NCBI RefSeq assembly: GCF_014203595.1
Contig: NZ_JACHJK010000001.1
Location: forward strand, 1 to 64,000
Direction: 5' to 3'
DNA from: Streptomyces echinatus
Lineage (GTDB): Bacteria > Actinomycetota > Actinomycetes > Streptomycetales > Streptomycetaceae
DNA length: 64,000 nucleotides
A program made the translations under genes and the position numbers. Position 1 is the stretch's first letter. Every line of letters begins with the position of its first letter. Below are positions 46,629 to 55,150 of this stretch, piece by piece. The notes under the pieces are model-generated. The model ran no database searches. It was not told the origin of the DNA and worked only from the letters and a program-made list of their open reading frames with translations.

Positions 46629-48830
46629 TCAGCTCCTCACGAGGGTCGCGGCGGCGGGGGCGGGGATGCGCTCCGCGAGCGGGATCACGGCCGGGATCGC
46701 CTCCGGCGGCTCACCGAGCAGCACCCGCCGCACCACCCGCTCGGCGGCCCGCCCGTCGTCGAACTGGCAGAACCGCTCCCGGAACGCGGCCCGCAGCGCA
46801 GCGGCCCCGGGGCCCGCGTACGAGCCGTCGCGGAAGACGGCGGCCAGTTCCCCGGGGGTCCGGGCGACCAGGCCGGGCGGCTCGGCCGGCAGGTCGAAGT
46901 AGACGCCCCGGGTCTCCCGGTAGACGTCCCAGTCGTCGGCGTACACGACGATCGGCCGGTCCAGGTTGGCGTAGTCGAACATGATGGACGAGTAGTCGGT
47001 GACGAGCGCGTCCGCGGCCAGGCACACGTCCTCCGCGGAGCGGTGCGCGGTGACGTCGATGATCCTCTCCGAGCCCCGGGAGCGGCCCCGGTCGTAGAAG
47101 TAGTGGGCGCGCAGCAGCACGACGACGTCCTCGCCGGCCGCCGCGCAGAACGCCTCCAGGTCCAGCCCGGCCTCGAAGCCGGTGTGGTGGTCGCGGTGGG
47201 TCGGCGCGTACAGCACGGCCGTCTTCCCCTCCGGGACGCCCAGCTCGCGCCGGATCCGGGCCACTTCGCGGGCGGTCGCCGTGTAGTAGACGTCATTGCG
47301 CGGATAGCCGTACTCCAGGTGCTCGTAGGAGCCGGGGAAGGCGCGCTCCCACATCTGGGTGGAGTGGCGGTTGGCGGAGAGGTTGAAGTCCCAGCGGTCG
47401 ACCCGGCCCAGCAGCCGGGTGAAGCTGCCGGACTGCGCGGCCACCACCGGGTACGTCGACTGGTCCACGCCCATCGTCTTCAGCGGGGTGCCGTGCTGGG
47501 TCTGCACGTGGACGCTGCCCGGCCGTTTGACGACGCCCTCGGCGAAGTTCGCGTTGTTGATCAGGTACTTGGCGCGGGACAGCACCTCCCAGTAGCGCCG
47601 TGAGCCGATCACCGCGTACTCGACGTCCCGCGGCACGGCGTGTTCCTGGCCCGCCTCGACGAGGAACACCGAGCGGATGTGCGGGGCGAGTTCACGGGCC
47701 TTGGCGTGGATCGCGGCCGGGTTGCAGGCGTAACCGCGGCCCCAGTAGGCGCAGTACACGGCGAGGTTCTCGTCGAGCGGGCGGCGCAGGTCGCGGGCGT
47801 AGCGCAGCCGGGTGCGCAGCGTCCGCGGGCGGGGCAGCCGCCGGGCCGCGCCGTCGGCCGCCCGGTTGACGCCGCGCAGGCCGCGGAAGGCGGTGTAGGC
47901 GCCCGCCGCCAGCAGCCGGTGCTGCACGCCCAGGCTGCCGCCCGGCACCCGGTGCCCGGCCGGCCGGTGCCTGCGGTAGAGGCGGCCCGCGCGGCGGAAG
48001 AAGGCCCGGTGCCCGGAGAGCAGCCGCTCGGGCCGGGACGCCGTCTTCAGCACCACGGCGAACAGCTGGTCGAACAGGGGGCCGGTCCGCTCGGCGGGCA
48101 GGGCGCTCCCGGCCGCCCGCGACAGCACCCGCTCCACCTGGTCGAGCAGCGTGTGCTGGTGCGGCCCGGGCAGGTTGAGCCGGCTGCCCTGGCGGCGCGG
48201 ACGGTGCCGTACGACGGTCCGGCGCAGCACCGCGATCCGCCCGGCGGCGACGCCGACCAGCCCGGCCCACCCGAGGTCCGTGAACAGGCCCTCGGGGAAG
48301 ACGAGTTCCTGCTCGGTGAGGAAGGCCCGGCGGTAGACGGCGCTCCACGCCGGCAGCTGCACGCCGGTCAGCTCGGGCAGCTCGACGGGGGCGAAGGCGC
48401 CCTTCGGGGCACCCGCGAGCAGCGGCGCGGCCGGGTTCGTCGGCTCGCCCTCCCACCAGGGGGCGCGCTCGTGCTCGGCGTACAGCACATCCACGCCGGC
48501 GACCTCCGACAGCCGGGCGTCCAGCGCGGCCAGCGCGCCCGGCAGCAGCAGGTCGTCGCCGTCCAGGAACAGCAGATAGGCGCCGGTGGCCGCCCGCATC
48601 CCGGCGTTGCGCGCCCCGCTCAGACCGGCGGACGGCTGCGAGTGGACCGGGGTCACCCGGGGGTCCCGCTCCGCGTACCCGGCGGCCACCGCGGCGGCCG
48701 GGGCGTCGGGGGCGTCGCAGACCGGGATCAGCTGAAGGTCGCCGAAGGACTGGCCGAGGACCGAGTCCAGGGCCTGGGACAGCCGGCCGGCGACCCCGTG
48801 GGAGGGGACGATGATGCTGAAGCGGGGCAT
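46629..48830 (-). CDS. GT2-TagF fusion with both domains intact
   Basis: 733 aa. GT2 domain: RFSIIVPSHGVAGRLSQALDSVL, then LLFLDGDDLLLPGAL (DxD) and LSGARNAGMRAATG. The first Asp motif is weaker (PVCDAPDAP). The TagF domain has both His motifs, QTQHGTPLKTMG near residue 443 and LLRAHYFYDRG, plus TDYSSIMFDYANLDRPIVVYADDW. Of the four TagF-like proteins here, this one and the one at 32430 have a complete TagF active site. It is expected to use CDP-glycerol or a related CDP-polyol to build a phosphodiester-linked wall polymer. Start ATG aligns with the MPRFS N-terminus of its paralogues; long upstream open frame rejected. Confidence 0.87.
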   Translation of the reverse strand: MPRFSIIVPSHGVAGRLSQALDSVLGQSFGDLQLIPVCDAPDAPAAAVAAGYAERDPRVTPVHSQPSAGLSGARNAGMRAATGAYLLFLDGDDLLLPGALAALDARLSEVAGVDVLYAEHERAPWWEGEPTNPAAPLLAGAPKGAFAPVELPELTGVQLPAWSAVYRRAFLTEQELVFPEGLFTDLGWAGLVGVAAGRIAVLRRTVVRHRPRRQGSRLNLPGPHQHTLLDQVERVLSRAAGSALPAERTGPLFDQLFAVVLKTASRPERLLSGHRAFFRRAGRLYRRHRPAGHRVPGGSLGVQHRLLAAGAYTAFRGLRGVNRAADGAARRLPRPRTLRTRLRYARDLRRPLDENLAVYCAYWGRGYACNPAAIHAKARELAPHIRSVFLVEAGQEHAVPRDVEYAVIGSRRYWEVLSRAKYLINNANFAEGVVKRPGSVHVQTQHGTPLKTMGVDQSTYPVVAAQSGSFTRLLGRVDRWDFNLSANRHSTQMWERAFPGSYEHLEYGYPRNDVYYTATAREVARIRRELGVPEGKTAVLYAPTHRDHHTGFEAGLDLEAFCAAAGEDVVVLLRAHYFYDRGRSRGSERIIDVTAHRSAEDVCLAADALVTDYSSIMFDYANLDRPIVVYADDWDVYRETRGVYFDLPAEPPGLVARTPGELAAVFRDGSYAGPGAAALRAAFRERFCQFDDGRAAERVVRRVLLGEPPEAIPAVIPLAERIPAPAAATLVRS

Positions 48831-48955
48831 GTGGTTCTTTCTGTCGTCGTGCGGACGCGGCCGGGCCGTCCCGCCGGACGCCAGGTGGACGGCCGGCTCG
48901 GGGTGGGCCGCGTCGAGCCGAGGGGCATGGGAACTCCCGGTAGCACCAACGGTGT

Positions 48956-51169
48956 TCAGTGGCTCTCGGTGACGGGGAGGGGGCCGGAAGGTTGCGGCAC
49001 GGTGGCCAGCGGGGAGCGCGTGCGGGCCGGCGGCGCCGGATCGCGGTCCGCGAGCGGCACCACCGGCGGCAGCTCCGTCTCGCCCAGCACCACCCGCCGT
49101 ACGACCCGCTCGGCGGCGCGCCCGTCGTCCCACGGACAGAACCGCTCCCGGAACGCCGCCCGCAGCTGCGCCGAGCGCGAGCCGCGCCAGTGCCCGGTGG
49201 CGAAGATGTCGATCAGCTCGTCCTCGCTGCGCGCCACCGCGCCCGGCGGGAAGGCCCGCAGGTCGAAGTAGGCGCCACGGGCCGCCTCGTACGCTGCCCA
49301 GTCCTCGGTGTGCACCACGATCGGCCGGTCGAGGCCCGCGTAGTCGAACAGGACCGGCGCGTAGTCGGTGAGCAGCGCGTCCGAGGCCAGGCACAGGGCG
49401 GAGAGGTCCGGGTGGCCGGAGACGTCGATGACCCGGTCGCCCCGGGCGGGGGCGGGGGTGCGGGCCAGGACCACGAAGCGCGGGCCCAGGCGGCGCAGGA
49501 TCCGCTCCAGGTCGAGCAGCGGACGCTGGGTGCGCCGGTGATCGCGGTGCGCGGGCGCGTACAGCACGGCGACCGCGTCCTGCGGAACGCCCAGTGAGGC
49601 CCGCAGCCGGGCCACGTCCGCCGTGGTCGCCCGCTGGAGGACGTCGTTGCGGGGCAGCCCGTACTCCAGCGTGGTGTAGCGGCCCGGGTGGACCCGTTCC
49701 CAGGTCAGGGTGGCGTGCCGGTTGCCGGACAGCACGTAGTCCCACTGGTCGACGTCCCGCAGCAGCCGGGCGAAGTCCGTGCCGTGGGCCGCCGCCGGGC
49801 GTTCCAGCAGGTCGAGGCCCACGTGCCCCAGCGGGGTGCCCTGCTGGGTCTGTACGACGACCTGTCCGGTCCGCTTCCGCAGCCGCCCCCCGAAGCCGGA
49901 GTCGCTGACCAGGTAGCGGGAGCGGGCCAGCGCCGACCAGTAGGCGGCCGTGCCGGGCCTCAGCCGGCGCGGACCCGGCGGCGCCGCCCGTTCCTGCCCG
50001 GCCGGGGTGATCCACGCCGTCCTCAGGTGCGGGGCGTGCGTCCGGAACGCCTCCTCCAGCGCGGCCGGGTCGCCGCGCCCCTCCTGGGCGGTGAACACCG
50101 CCCGGTCCGCGCGCAGCGGCAGCCGCAGCTGGACCCGGTAGTGCAGCCGGAGCGCGCCGGTGCGCAGGGCGCGGGCCAGCTTCACCGCGCACTTCAGCGC
50201 GCGCCGGCGGGCGGCCGCGGCCAGCCGGAGCGCCCGGAACGTGCGGTGCAGGCCGAAGCGGACCAGGGTGTGCCGCAGCCCGAGGCGCACCCCCGGCACG
50301 CGGTGGCGGCGGCAGTGGGCGCGGGCCCGGCGCAGGAACTCGCCGTGGCTGCCGCGCGGCAGCCGGCCCCGGTGGGTGAACACCACCGCGTAGTGGTCGA
50401 TCATCCGCCGGAACAGCTCCGGCCGCCAGCGGGCCAGTTCCGGCCGTTCCCCGACGTAGGCGAAGACCCGGTCGTACTGCTCGAACAGATCGAAGTGGCG
50501 GCGGCTGGTGGTGCCGAGGATGCTGCCCTGGCGGCGCTGCCGGTAGTGCACGCACACCCGGTCCAGGGTGGCGACCGACCCGGCCGTCAGCAGCACCGGG
50601 AAGGTCCAGGGGGTGTCCTCGTAGTAGCCCGGCGGGAACCGGAACCCGTGGGCCCGCACGAACTCCCGCCGGTAGGCCTTGTTCCAGGCCACCATCAGCA
50701 CCCGCAGCAGTCCGGGCCGGTCCGCCAGCCGGAACGGCGCCGGTCCCCGCTCGGTGAGCTGGGCGGCGAGCTGGTTGCGCACCTCCCGGCCGTCCCAGTA
50801 GGTGCGCGTGTAGTCGAAGACCAGGACGTCCGGGTCGCCGGTCTCCTTCAGCCGGTCGGCGACCGACCGCAGCGCGTCCGGGGTGAGCGTGTCGTCGCTG
50901 TCCAGGAAGACCAGGTAGTCGCCGGTCGCCTCGGCCATGCCCGCGTTCCGGGCCCGGCCCAGCCCCCGGTTCTCGGGAAGGTGCACGGCCTTCACGCGCG
51001 TGTCACGAGCCGCGTACTCGTCGATGATCGTGCCGCAGGCGTCGGGCGAGCAGTCGTCGACGGCGATCAGTTCCAGATCGGAGTACGACTGCGAGAGCAC
51101 CGAGTCCAGGCACTCGGAGAGGTACGCCTGGACCTCGTACGCGGGGACGATGACACTGAACCTGGGCAA
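48956..51169 (-). CDS. GT2-TagF fusion with degenerate TagF active site
   Basis: 737 aa. The GT2 domain is intact (FSVIVPAYEVQAYLSECLDSVL, AVDDCSPDA, VFLDSDDTLTPDAL). The TagF half has lost both catalytic histidines: QTQQGTPLGHVG near residue 441 (His to Gln, Lys to Gly) and VVLARTPAPAR instead of an RxH motif. The nucleotide-binding motif is TDYAPVLFDYAGLDRPIV, with both serines gone. It probably acts only as a GT2 transferase or as a scaffold. TTG is the only in-frame start codon upstream of the conserved MPRFS-type N-terminus. It is the first gene of the operon, 125 bp upstream of the next. Confidence 0.85.
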   Translation of the reverse strand: MPRFSVIVPAYEVQAYLSECLDSVLSQSYSDLELIAVDDCSPDACGTIIDEYAARDTRVKAVHLPENRGLGRARNAGMAEATGDYLVFLDSDDTLTPDALRSVADRLKETGDPDVLVFDYTRTYWDGREVRNQLAAQLTERGPAPFRLADRPGLLRVLMVAWNKAYRREFVRAHGFRFPPGYYEDTPWTFPVLLTAGSVATLDRVCVHYRQRRQGSILGTTSRRHFDLFEQYDRVFAYVGERPELARWRPELFRRMIDHYAVVFTHRGRLPRGSHGEFLRRARAHCRRHRVPGVRLGLRHTLVRFGLHRTFRALRLAAAARRRALKCAVKLARALRTGALRLHYRVQLRLPLRADRAVFTAQEGRGDPAALEEAFRTHAPHLRTAWITPAGQERAAPPGPRRLRPGTAAYWSALARSRYLVSDSGFGGRLRKRTGQVVVQTQQGTPLGHVGLDLLERPAAAHGTDFARLLRDVDQWDYVLSGNRHATLTWERVHPGRYTTLEYGLPRNDVLQRATTADVARLRASLGVPQDAVAVLYAPAHRDHRRTQRPLLDLERILRRLGPRFVVLARTPAPARGDRVIDVSGHPDLSALCLASDALLTDYAPVLFDYAGLDRPIVVHTEDWAAYEAARGAYFDLRAFPPGAVARSEDELIDIFATGHWRGSRSAQLRAAFRERFCPWDDGRAAERVVRRVVLGETELPPVVPLADRDPAPPARTRSPLATVPQPSGPLPVTESH

Positions 51170-51270
51170 GGGACATCCAAGGGTCGGTCGGCGCGGGGGT
51201 TCTGCCCGGGAACGGCCGATGGGGTGACTTGGTTACGGGCCCGTACGGCATTCGGGCTACTCCAGGTGAA

Positions 51271-51310
51271 CGCGAAAGGGCGGGCCCCTTAAGACCCGCC
51301 CCGCGAAAGG
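51271..51310 (-). terminator. terminator between the importer operon and the TagF-like operon
   Basis: GGGCGGG / CCCGCCC (7 bp, 51278-51301) with a 10-nt CCCCTTAAGA loop; the hairpin is flanked on both sides by the 9-bp direct repeat CGCGAAAGG. It lies 24 bp after the permease stop on the minus strand. Confidence 0.65.
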
Positions 51311-51324
51311 TGTCCGCTTTGTGG

Positions 51325-52233
51325 CTACTTGACCGCGCCCGCCATCACTCCGGACACGAACTGCCGCTGGAAAGCGAAGAACACGGCCAGCGGGATCACC
51401 ATGGAGATGAACGCGCCGGGAGCCAGCACGTCGATGTTGTTGCCGAACTGCCGTACCTGCGTCTGCAGGGCGACCGTGATCGGCTGCGTGCCCGACTTGG
51501 TGAACACCAGCGCGACCAGCATGTCGTTCCACACCCACAGGAACTGGAAGATGCCGAGCGAGGCGATCGCCGGGCCGCCCAGCGGCATCACCACCCGGAC
51601 GAACAGGCGCAGTTCACCCGCGCCGTCCAGCCGGGCCGCCTCCAGCAGCTCACGCGGGATCTCGGCGAAGAAGTTCCGCAGCAGGAACACCGCGAACGGC
51701 AGACCGAACCCGGTGTGGAACAGGATCACCCCGAGGATCGTCCCGAACAGCCCGATGTTGCCGAACAGTTCGGCGATCGGGATGAGCGCCACCTGAACGG
51801 GCACCACCAGCAGGCTCACCACGCCCAGGAACCACCAGTCCCGGCCCGGGAACTCCATCCACGCGAACGCGTACCCGGCCAGCGCCCCGATCACCACGAC
51901 GAGGACGGTCGCCGGGACCGTGATCAGCACCGTGTTCACCAGGGAGTTGGTGATGTCCGAGTTCTCCAGCAGCTTCTGGTAGCTGTCCACGGTGAGCTGG
52001 GACGGCTTGGAGAACACCGTCCACCAGCCGCTCGCGTTCATGTCCTGGGGCGTGCGCAGCGAGGAGACGAGCAGGCCGATGGTCGGCACCAGCCAGAACA
52101 GGCCCACGACGATCAGCACCACGCGGACCAGCCCGCCGCTCAGCTTCTCGGCGATCCGGGAACCGACCGACCGCCTGGCCCCGGCCGTCCGGACCGGCTC
52201 GGTCTTCCCGACGCTTTCGGCGGTCGTCGTCAT
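51325..52233 (-). CDS. sugar ABC importer permease (MalG-like)
   Basis: 302 aa. Six membrane helices starting with RVVLIVVGLFWLVPTIGLLVSSL; the ATPase-coupling EAA loop is EIPRELLEAARLDGAGELRLFVRVVMPLGGPAIAS. The C-terminus FQRQFVSGVMAGAVK is typical of MalG-type permeases of the CUT1 group, which take up oligosaccharides. It overlaps the upstream permease gene by four bases (ATGA). The substrate is unknown. Confidence 0.93.
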   Translation of the reverse strand: MTTTAESVGKTEPVRTAGARRSVGSRIAEKLSGGLVRVVLIVVGLFWLVPTIGLLVSSLRTPQDMNASGWWTVFSKPSQLTVDSYQKLLENSDITNSLVNTVLITVPATVLVVVIGALAGYAFAWMEFPGRDWWFLGVVSLLVVPVQVALIPIAELFGNIGLFGTILGVILFHTGFGLPFAVFLLRNFFAEIPRELLEAARLDGAGELRLFVRVVMPLGGPAIASLGIFQFLWVWNDMLVALVFTKSGTQPITVALQTQVRQFGNNIDVLAPGAFISMVIPLAVFFAFQRQFVSGVMAGAVK

Positions 52234-53573
52234 CGCCGCACCTCCCGCCGCAGCCGACGGATGTTGAATGCCATCACCGGGATCACCAGCAGCAGCAGGA
52301 ACACCGAGATCGCGCTCGCGATGCCCGGCTGGCCCTCCGCGAAGCCCTTGCGGTACAGCTCCAGCGCCAGCACGTTCGCATCGTCCTGGGAGGAGCCCGG
52401 CGCGATGATGAACACCAGGTCGAACACCTTCAGGACGTTGATCATCAGCGTGACGACGACGACCGCCAGCACCGGGGCCAGCAGCGGCACCGTGACCTTG
52501 CGGAACACCTGCCACTCGGTGGCGCCGTCCACCCGGGCCGCCTCCAGCAGCTCCCGGGGCACACCGGCGAGACCGGCCGCGATCAGCACCATCGCGAAGC
52601 CCGCCCACATCCACACGTACGACCCGATGATCGCCGGGGTGACCAGCGCCGGGCCGAGCCAGTCGACCCCGTTGTACGGCTCCTTGAAATTGCCCGCGGG
52701 CAGCCTGAGCCGGGCACCGTCGGCCGACGCGGGGAGGGTGAACGTGCCGTCGCCGGCCGCCTCCGTCGAGGCGACCACCTCGCCGTCCTTCACCGCCTCG
52801 ATCCGCATCCCGGCATAGCCCACCTCGGACGGATCGGGCGCGCCGAGCTTGCCGACACCCTTGCCGCGGGTGAAGTCCTGCCAGGTGCTGCCCGTGACCT
52901 TCCCCGGCTCCGGGCGGGCGGCGACGGCCTTCTTCACACCGTCCGGCAGCTGGTCCGGGGCGACGCCGACGAGCGGCAGGGTGACCGGCTGCCCGGCGTG
53001 CACGGCGGCCTTGGTGACGAAGCCGCCGTCCTCGGCCACCAGCGGCGACTCCCGGCCCGGGTGGGCCTTGGGGAACGCCGACGACTGCGCGAACGTGTCG
53101 TGCACGCCCACCCACACCGCGTTCGCGACCCCCTTGTCCGGGTCCTGGTCGTACACCAGCCGGAAGATGATGCCGGCGGCCAGCATGGAGATCGCCATCG
53201 GCATGAAGACGACCAGCTTGAACGCCGTGCCCCAGCGCACCCGTTCGGTCAGCACCGCGAAGACCAGACCGAGCGCGGTCGAGACGGTCGGCGCGAACAC
53301 CACCCAGACGACGTTGTTCTTCAGGGCGGTCCGGATGCTGTCGTCCGTGAAGAGGGCCGAGTAGTTGTCGAAGCCGGCGAAGCCGTCGCCGGAGGCGTTG
53401 TAGAAGCTGCGGACGAGCGAGTACCCGATCGGGTAGACCACGAGCGCGCCGAGCAGCACCAGCGCGGGCAGCAGGAACAGGGCTGCCACGGTCTTCCGGG
53501 TGCCGGTCACGCTCTTGCGACTGCGGGGGGCGGCGGGGCCCGGTGGGGCCCCGGCCGCCGCTGCCGACGCCAT
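52230..53573 (-). CDS. sugar ABC importer permease (MalF-like) with a large external insertion
   Basis: 447 aa, about 150 longer than usual. TM1 31-50 (ALFLLPALVLLGALVVYPIG), TM2 near 88-108, TM3 119-140, then an insertion of about residues 155-303, TM4 310-335, EAA loop GVPRELLEAARVDGATEWQVFRK (337-359), TM5 366-388 and TM6 418-436. Topology places the insertion outside the cell. Its second half, MRIEAVKDGEVVASTEAAGDGTFTLP, resembles a carboxypeptidase-regulatory (Ig-like) fold. E. coli MalF also has an external insertion (P2 loop), but between different helices. It may dock the binding protein. Starts 7 bp after the binding-protein gene. Confidence 0.9.
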   Translation of the reverse strand: MASAAAAGAPPGPAAPRSRKSVTGTRKTVAALFLLPALVLLGALVVYPIGYSLVRSFYNASGDGFAGFDNYSALFTDDSIRTALKNNVVWVVFAPTVSTALGLVFAVLTERVRWGTAFKLVVFMPMAISMLAAGIIFRLVYDQDPDKGVANAVWVGVHDTFAQSSAFPKAHPGRESPLVAEDGGFVTKAAVHAGQPVTLPLVGVAPDQLPDGVKKAVAARPEPGKVTGSTWQDFTRGKGVGKLGAPDPSEVGYAGMRIEAVKDGEVVASTEAAGDGTFTLPASADGARLRLPAGNFKEPYNGVDWLGPALVTPAIIGSYVWMWAGFAMVLIAAGLAGVPRELLEAARVDGATEWQVFRKVTVPLLAPVLAVVVVTLMINVLKVFDLVFIIAPGSSQDDANVLALELYRKGFAEGQPGIASAISVFLLLLVIPVMAFNIRRLRREVRR

Positions 53574-53580
53574 GGCCGGA

Positions 53581-54960
53581 TCAGCCCCCGTTCCCGTAGG
53601 CCGCCGCCGCGTCCTTCTCCAGCTTCGCCTGGGCGCCCGCGACGTCCTTCGGGTTCTTCAGGAAGTCCTGGAGGTCCTTCCACTCACCCTTGCCGGGCGT
53701 CCCGCCGAAGGCCTGCGGGGCCTGGTCGGACATGTCGAAGCGGAAGTCGTCGCCGGACGCGATCAGCGCCTTGGCGATCTTCTGCTGCACCGCGTTCGGG
53801 TACGCCGACACCGGCACGTTCTTGTTCGGGGAGAGGTAGCCGCCGAGCTTCGCCTGGATCGTGGCCGCGTCCGGCGAGGCGAGGAAGGTGATCAGGGCCT
53901 GCGCCGCCTTGGAGTCCTTCAGGATCACGGCCGCGTCCCCCCCGGACACCACCGGCGCGTCCGAGCCGACGGCCGGGAACGGGAACACCTTCGCGTCCGT
54001 GCCCACCTTCGCCTTGGTCTCACCGATGTTGACCTGCACGAAGTCGCCCTCGTAGACCATCGCCGACTTCGGCTGGTCGCCGCCGGTGAAGGTCTGGGTG
54101 ACCGACTGCGGGAACTCCGTCTGGAGGGACCCGTCCTGGCCGCCCGCCAGATAGTCCTTCTTGCCCCACACCTGCGCGAGGGTGGTCAGCGCCTGTTTCA
54201 CCGACGGATCGGTCCACTTGATCTTGTGCTGGGCGAGCTGGTCGTACTTCTCCGGGCCCGCCTGGGACAGATAGATGTTCTCGAACCAGTCGGTCAGCGG
54301 CCAGCCGTCCGCGCCGGCCACCGAGAACGGTGTGACCCCGGAGTCGTACACCGCCTGCGAGGCGGTCAGCAGGTCCTGCCAGGTCTTCGGTTCCTTGGCG
54401 CCCGCGTTCTCGAAGACCTTGGCGTTGTACCAGATCAGCGACTTGTTGGCGGCCTTGTAGTAGACGCCGTACTGCTTGCCGTCGACCTTGCCGATGTCCT
54501 GCCAGCCCTGTGAGTAGTTCTTCGCCAGCTCCTTCAGGCCCTCCGCCCCGACCGGCTTGGCCCAGCCCTTCTGCACGGCCTGCTTGATGGCGCCGGGCTG
54601 CGGCAGCAGCGCGACGTCCGGCGGCTGGCCGCCCGCGATCTTCGAGCCGAGGAAGTTGATGATCGGGTCCTGCGCGGGCACGAAGGTGACCTTCGCGCCG
54701 GTGCGGTTCTCGAACTCGGCGAGGACCTTCTTGAAGTTGGCCTGCTCGCCGCCGGTCCAGACGGCGGCCACCTCCAGATGGGCGCCGTTCAGCTTCGGCA
54801 GGGTGACGGAGGGGCCGGTGGTCCCGCCGCTCTTCTCCCCGTTGTCCTTCTTGTCGTTGTCACCGCTGGAGCACGCGGAGAGCGCGAGGGCTCCCGCGAG
54901 CAGGGCGGCGCATGTGGTAACGGCCCTGTGTGTCCGGAACGTGCTGCTCTTGCTGCGCAT
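53581..54960 (-). CDS. sugar ABC importer substrate-binding lipoprotein
   Basis: 459 aa. The lipoprotein signal ends in LALSAC with Cys30, then a Ser/Gly/Asp-rich linker. The rest is a CUT1 (SBP_bac_1/8) binding protein: VAAVWTGGEQANFKKVLAEFENRTGAKVTFV, PDVALLPQPGAIKQAVQKGW, YYKAANKSLIWYNAKVFENAG and SGGDAAVILKDSKAAQALITFLASP. It delivers a sugar to the two downstream permeases. No ATPase gene is present; in Streptomyces the shared ATPase MsiK, encoded elsewhere, serves such importers. Start ATG with GGGGAAG upstream. Confidence 0.93.
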   Translation of the reverse strand: MRSKSSTFRTHRAVTTCAALLAGALALSACSSGDNDKKDNGEKSGGTTGPSVTLPKLNGAHLEVAAVWTGGEQANFKKVLAEFENRTGAKVTFVPAQDPIINFLGSKIAGGQPPDVALLPQPGAIKQAVQKGWAKPVGAEGLKELAKNYSQGWQDIGKVDGKQYGVYYKAANKSLIWYNAKVFENAGAKEPKTWQDLLTASQAVYDSGVTPFSVAGADGWPLTDWFENIYLSQAGPEKYDQLAQHKIKWTDPSVKQALTTLAQVWGKKDYLAGGQDGSLQTEFPQSVTQTFTGGDQPKSAMVYEGDFVQVNIGETKAKVGTDAKVFPFPAVGSDAPVVSGGDAAVILKDSKAAQALITFLASPDAATIQAKLGGYLSPNKNVPVSAYPNAVQQKIAKALIASGDDFRFDMSDQAPQAFGGTPGKGEWKDLQDFLKNPKDVAGAQAKLEKDAAAAYGNGG

Positions 54961-54983
54961 CACTTCCCCGTTCGTCGTTCTCC

Positions 54984-55003
54984 GTTGAACGTCGTTGAAC
55001 GTC
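54984..55003. repeat. 10-bp tandem repeat upstream of the importer operon
   Basis: GTTGAACGTC occurs twice in direct tandem, ending 24 bp before the binding-protein start on the minus strand. The overlap contains the small palindrome AACGTCGTT. It is a candidate operator or a promoter element for the importer operon. Confidence 0.45.
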
Positions 55004-55150
55004 AGAACTCTGTCCCGTGCGGTCCGGTCTACGCCGGGCCGCTCCGGGCGGGCAAGAGCGCCTGCGGTGTCAACCGGCGCATCGTGACCGGCTCGTGACC
55101 AGGGCCGTATGCGCGCCGCTTGCAAGCGGCCGGGGAGACGGCGGGATCAC

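Noticed and set aside
48831..50555. N-terminal extension of the 46629 GT2-TagF gene
   Set aside because: It lies in a shadow frame of the upstream paralogue; the MPRFS-type start at 48830 aligns with the other paralogues.
29095..51169. Secondary-metabolite biosynthetic cluster
   Set aside because: No polyketide, peptide or terpene synthase genes; the content is that of surface glycopolymer synthesis and export.
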